This document shows positions 11,473-13,400 of a DNA stretch of 13,400 nucleotides, one piece after another (position 1 is the stretch's first letter; each line of letters starts with the position of its first letter). A program made the translations under genes and the position numbers. Below the pieces are notes generated by a model, which saw nothing but the letters and a program-made list of their open reading frames with translations, ran no database searches and was not told the DNA's origin. The DNA is from Bacillota bacterium. Its GTDB lineage: Bacteria > Bacillota > Clostridia > Lachnospirales > Lachnospiraceae. The stretch is from contig JAEYOY010000028.1 in NCBI GenBank assembly GCA_023411215.1, forward strand, positions 1-13,400, read 5' to 3'.

Positions 11473-12483
11473 ATGAGTAAAGTAAGTGTGTTAGGAGCAG
11501 GAACCTGGGGATGTGCCCTTGCAATTTTACTTGCAAACAATGGACATGAAGTGACCATTTGGACAAAGATAGAAGCTGAGGCTCGGATGCTAAATGAGAA
11601 TCGTAAAACCATGAAGAACCTGCCCGGTGCCGAGATGCCTGACCAAGTGAAAATAACACTCGATCTGGAAGAGGCCTGCAAGGATAAGGATCTGCTGGTA
11701 ATGGCTGTAGCTTCTCCCTATATCCGTTCTACTTCTCATATTGCCAGCCCTTATATCAAAGAGGGTCAGATTATTGTAAATGTATCAAAGGGTATAGAGG
11801 ACAAAACTCTCTATACTTTATCTGAGGTAATCGGCGAGGAGATACCTCAGGCTGATGTTGCTGTTTTATCCGGTCCCAGTCATGCGGAGGAGGTAAGCCG
11901 CGGTATACCGACTACGATTGTTGTCGGCGCTCACAGTATAGAATCAGCAAGATATATACAGGATGTTTTCATGACAGATCTATTCCGTGTCTATACCAGT
12001 CCGGACATCATCGGTATTGAGCTTGGCGGTTCCTTAAAGAACGTCATCGCTTTGGCAGCCGGTTGTGTAGATGGTCTGGGCTACGGTGATAATACAAAGG
12101 CTGCCTTAATGACCAGAGGAATGGCTGAAATCAGTCGCCTTGGCATCAAGATGGGTGGCAAGATGGAGACCTTCGCCGGTTTATCCGGTTTTGGTGATCT
12201 ATTTGTAACCTGTAATAGTAAACACAGCCGTAACTGGAATGCCGGATACCTTATGGGTCAGGGTAAGTCCATGGAAGAGGCTATGCAGCAGGTTGGACAA
12301 GTTGTAGAGGGTATCAATTCCGCACGTGCAGCCTTGGCTCTGGCTGAAAAAAACGATGTTGAGATGCCGATTGTAGAACAAATCAACCTTGTTCTCTTTG
12401 AAGGAAAAGCCTCCAAGGATGCGCTTTATGATCTCCTTGGAAGAGATAAAAGGAAAGAATACAAATCCCTGGAGTGGGATTAA
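11473..12483 (+). CDS. gpsA: NAD(P)-dependent glycerol-3-phosphate dehydrogenase
   Basis: Reduces dihydroxyacetone phosphate to sn-glycerol-3-phosphate, the backbone for phospholipids and the substrate of PlsY encoded just upstream. In 336 residues an N-terminal Rossmann fold with GAGTWGCALA (8-17) is followed by VSKGIE (104-109), LSGPSHAEEV (132-141), the catalytic lysine K189 in GGSLKNVIALAAG (185-197), GYGDNTKAALMTRGMAE (203-219) and the FAGLSGFGDLFVTC segment (234-247). The start is set by AAGGAGG (11461-11467), five bases from the ATG and 37 bases after plsY. The gene closes the der-plsY-gpsA block and is followed by a large terminator-like structure. Confidence 0.98.
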   Translation: MSKVSVLGAGTWGCALAILLANNGHEVTIWTKIEAEARMLNENRKTMKNLPGAEMPDQVKITLDLEEACKDKDLLVMAVASPYIRSTSHIASPYIKEGQIIVNVSKGIEDKTLYTLSEVIGEEIPQADVAVLSGPSHAEEVSRGIPTTIVVGAHSIESARYIQDVFMTDLFRVYTSPDIIGIELGGSLKNVIALAAGCVDGLGYGDNTKAALMTRGMAEISRLGIKMGGKMETFAGLSGFGDLFVTCNSKHSRNWNAGYLMGQGKSMEEAMQQVGQVVEGINSARAALALAEKNDVEMPIVEQINLVLFEGKASKDALYDLLGRDKRKEYKSLEWD

Positions 12484-12512
12484 ATTAATATAGCTGCCGT
12501 CTGTCAGTAAAA

Positions 12513-12684
12513 AAAGGGGCTTCGAATAATCAAAAATCCTGTCTAAATGCATAAAAAGCTGTGGTATCATTATTTTGATAATGAAAGAAGTGTCATACAC
12601 TTCCTTCGCATCTCTATGTATTGATACAACAGCATTTTATGCATTTAGCATTTCAGTATTGATTAGATTATCCGAAGCCCTTTC
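12513..12684. terminator. Large branched bidirectional terminator-like structure after gpsA
   Basis: The outer stem GGGCTTCG (12517-12524)/CGAAGCCC (12673-12680) is flanked by seven A on the left and TTTCTTTT on the right, so both strands end in a T-rich tail. Inside, 12543-12562 pairs with 12629-12648 at 19 of 20 positions (CTAAATGCATAAAA block, then GCTGT/ACAGC). Next comes GTATCA/TGATAC (12564-12569/12622-12627), then two apical hairpins: CATTAT/ATAATG (12568-12573/12578-12583) and GAAGTGT/ACACTTC (12587-12593/12597-12603). The lower part of the stem also pairs through ATAATC/GATTAT. It is far larger than a usual terminator and may be a captured repeat element that terminates transcription. 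Confidence 0.75.
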
Positions 12685-12714
12685 TTTTATAAAGATACAG
12701 CAGCCTAATCATTT

Positions 12715-12750
12715 ATTCATGATAGTAGAACGTTCGTAAAGCGTACCTTC
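12715..12750 (+). repeat. Dispersed palindromic repeat (family A), copy 3
   Basis: ATTCATGATAGTAGAACG, then the core GTTCGTAAAGCGTACCTTC, matches 2065-2100 at 30 of 36 positions in the same orientation. TAGAA/TTCTA arms bracket the core and still fold despite the changes. It sits between the gpsA terminator structure and the promoter of the next gene. Confidence 0.7.
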
Positions 12751-12795
12751 TATTATATTATGTATTCAGAGATTAAGGGTTTGGCACAAAGCTTA

Positions 12796-12825
12796 TTGAT
12801 TTTTCAAAATAATTAGCGTTATAAT
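12796..12825 (+). promoter_or_regulatory. Promoter of the inositol-monophosphatase-family gene
   Basis: TTGATT (12796-12801), an 18-base spacer and a perfect TATAAT (12820-12825). The predicted start is near 12832, leaving a leader of about 95 bases. Together with the preceding terminator it marks a new transcription unit. TTAAGGGTTTG occurs on either side of it, at 12773-12783 and 12882-12892. Confidence 0.65.
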
Positions 12826-12925
12826 AACAGTATTATTTATCCATATCAAAATATCATTAATAAAAGAATTCTACTTTGAATTTAAGGGTTTGTTATGATA
12901 CATAATCATTTTACGGGAGGTTATT

Positions 12926-13400
12926 ATGATTGATGAAATTATTAAAATAGTGAGAGAAGCCGGTCAGATTATGTTGACGGCGAGGAATATTCAGAGCGGG
13001 GTAGTAAGCAAGGAGGGCAGGGCTAATTTTGTAACTAAGTATGATGTAGAAGTTCAACAATTTCTCTTTGCCAAGCTGGCAAAGTTGTATCCGACAGCTA
13101 CCTTTATCGGTGAAGAGGAAGACCAGAGGACTAACCCCGGTGAATACTGCTTTATCATCGATCCCATTGACGGAACCACGAACTTTATTATGGATTACCA
13201 TCACAGCGCCATCAGTGTCGGATTAATGTATCATGGCCAGATGGCGGCAGGTGTAGTATATAATCCGTATCTGGATGAGCTGTTTCATGCAGAGCGTGGA
13301 ACAGGAGCCTTTCTTAATAAAAAGCCTTTGAAGGTGACGGATTTGCCTCTATCGGAAGGTTTGGTCTCGATCGGTACCTGCCCTTATTATCGCGATAAGG
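12926..13400 (+). CDS. suhB: Inositol monophosphatase family protein, 3' end outside the window
   Basis: Magnesium-dependent phosphatase of the IMPase/SuhB family, acting on inositol-1-phosphate or related sugar phosphates. The first 158 residues are present (MIDEIIKIVREAGQIM at the start). Metal-site motifs are GEEE (62-65) and DPIDGTTNF (79-87), the family signature; the preceding SKEGRANFVTKYDVEVQ segment (28-44) is the usual N-terminal lobe. The usual length is about 260 residues, so roughly 100 are missing past the window edge, including the second signature. GGGAGG (12915-12920) lies five bases before the ATG. It has its own promoter candidate at 12796. The gene symbol is by family; CysQ-like or other substrates cannot be excluded. 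Confidence 0.88.
   Translation, partial: MIDEIIKIVREAGQIMLTARNIQSGVVSKEGRANFVTKYDVEVQQFLFAKLAKLYPTATFIGEEEDQRTNPGEYCFIIDPIDGTTNFIMDYHHSAISVGLMYHGQMAAGVVYNPYLDELFHAERGTGAFLNKKPLKVTDLPLSEGLVSIGTCPYYRDK

Noticed and set aside
12199..12600. Minus-strand 133-codon ORF running from the terminator structure into gpsA
   Set aside because: Starts in the structured terminator region and is antisense to gpsA; no family resemblance.
12911..13204. 97-codon minus-strand ORF opposite the start of the monophosphatase gene
   Set aside because: The plus strand encodes clear GEEE and DPIDGTTNF motifs with a strong ribosome binding site; the antisense product has none.

Overview
This window is a chromosomal housekeeping segment from a low-GC Gram-positive bacterium. 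It most resembles a clostridial genome of the Lachnospiraceae type. The grounds are AT-rich non-coding DNA, strong AGGAGG-type ribosome binding sites, and the gene order rpsP-khpA-rimM-trmD-rplS-lepB-rbgA-rnhB. That order is followed by a FlhB-C-like gene, yraN, pgeF, a DUF512 radical-SAM gene, der, plsY and gpsA. The genus is an inference. Every gene lies on the plus strand, and none looks foreign, broken or phage-derived.

Layout. At 12-654, rpsP (ribosomal protein bS16) and the KH-domain gene khpA are followed by a terminator-like hairpin. The 655-1543 stretch has no sizeable ORF. It holds a 47-bp tandem duplication with a promoter-like sequence in each copy, several strong inverted repeats, another promoter candidate and dispersed-repeat remnants. 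At 1544-2914 are rimM and trmD (ribosome maturation; tRNA m1G37 methylation). At 2915-3331 a 266-bp imperfect inverted repeat and a promoter candidate precede rplS (bL19), which ends in a textbook terminator. At 3746-7942 are lepB, rbgA, rnhB, the FlhB-C-like gene, yraN and pgeF. At 8126-12483 are the DUF512 protein, der, plsY and gpsA, preceded by a 20-bp perfect palindrome and closed by a large branched bidirectional terminator-like structure. At 12926 to the window end is a 3'-truncated inositol-monophosphatase-family gene with its own promoter.

The genes fit together as ribosome production and quality control (bS16, RimM, bL19, RbgA, Der, TrmD, KhpA), nucleic-acid maintenance (RNase HII, YraN), envelope and export (signal peptidase I, the acyl-phosphate route to lysophosphatidate via GpsA and PlsY, PgeF) and sugar-phosphate hydrolysis.

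The coding content is ordinary. The unusual part is between the genes. I find two dispersed small repeat families: a hairpin with loop TAAATTCGC, and a palindrome built on GTTCGCGAAGCGTGC. I also find a recurring GAAAGGC-type leader just before four start codons. In the first repeat family the 3' flank of some copies contains the Shine-Dalgarno of the next gene, and its stem shows compensatory changes between copies. Together with the promoter duplication and the long inverted repeats, these are the best candidates for undescribed biology here. I did not find a new defence, mobile or enzymatic system.
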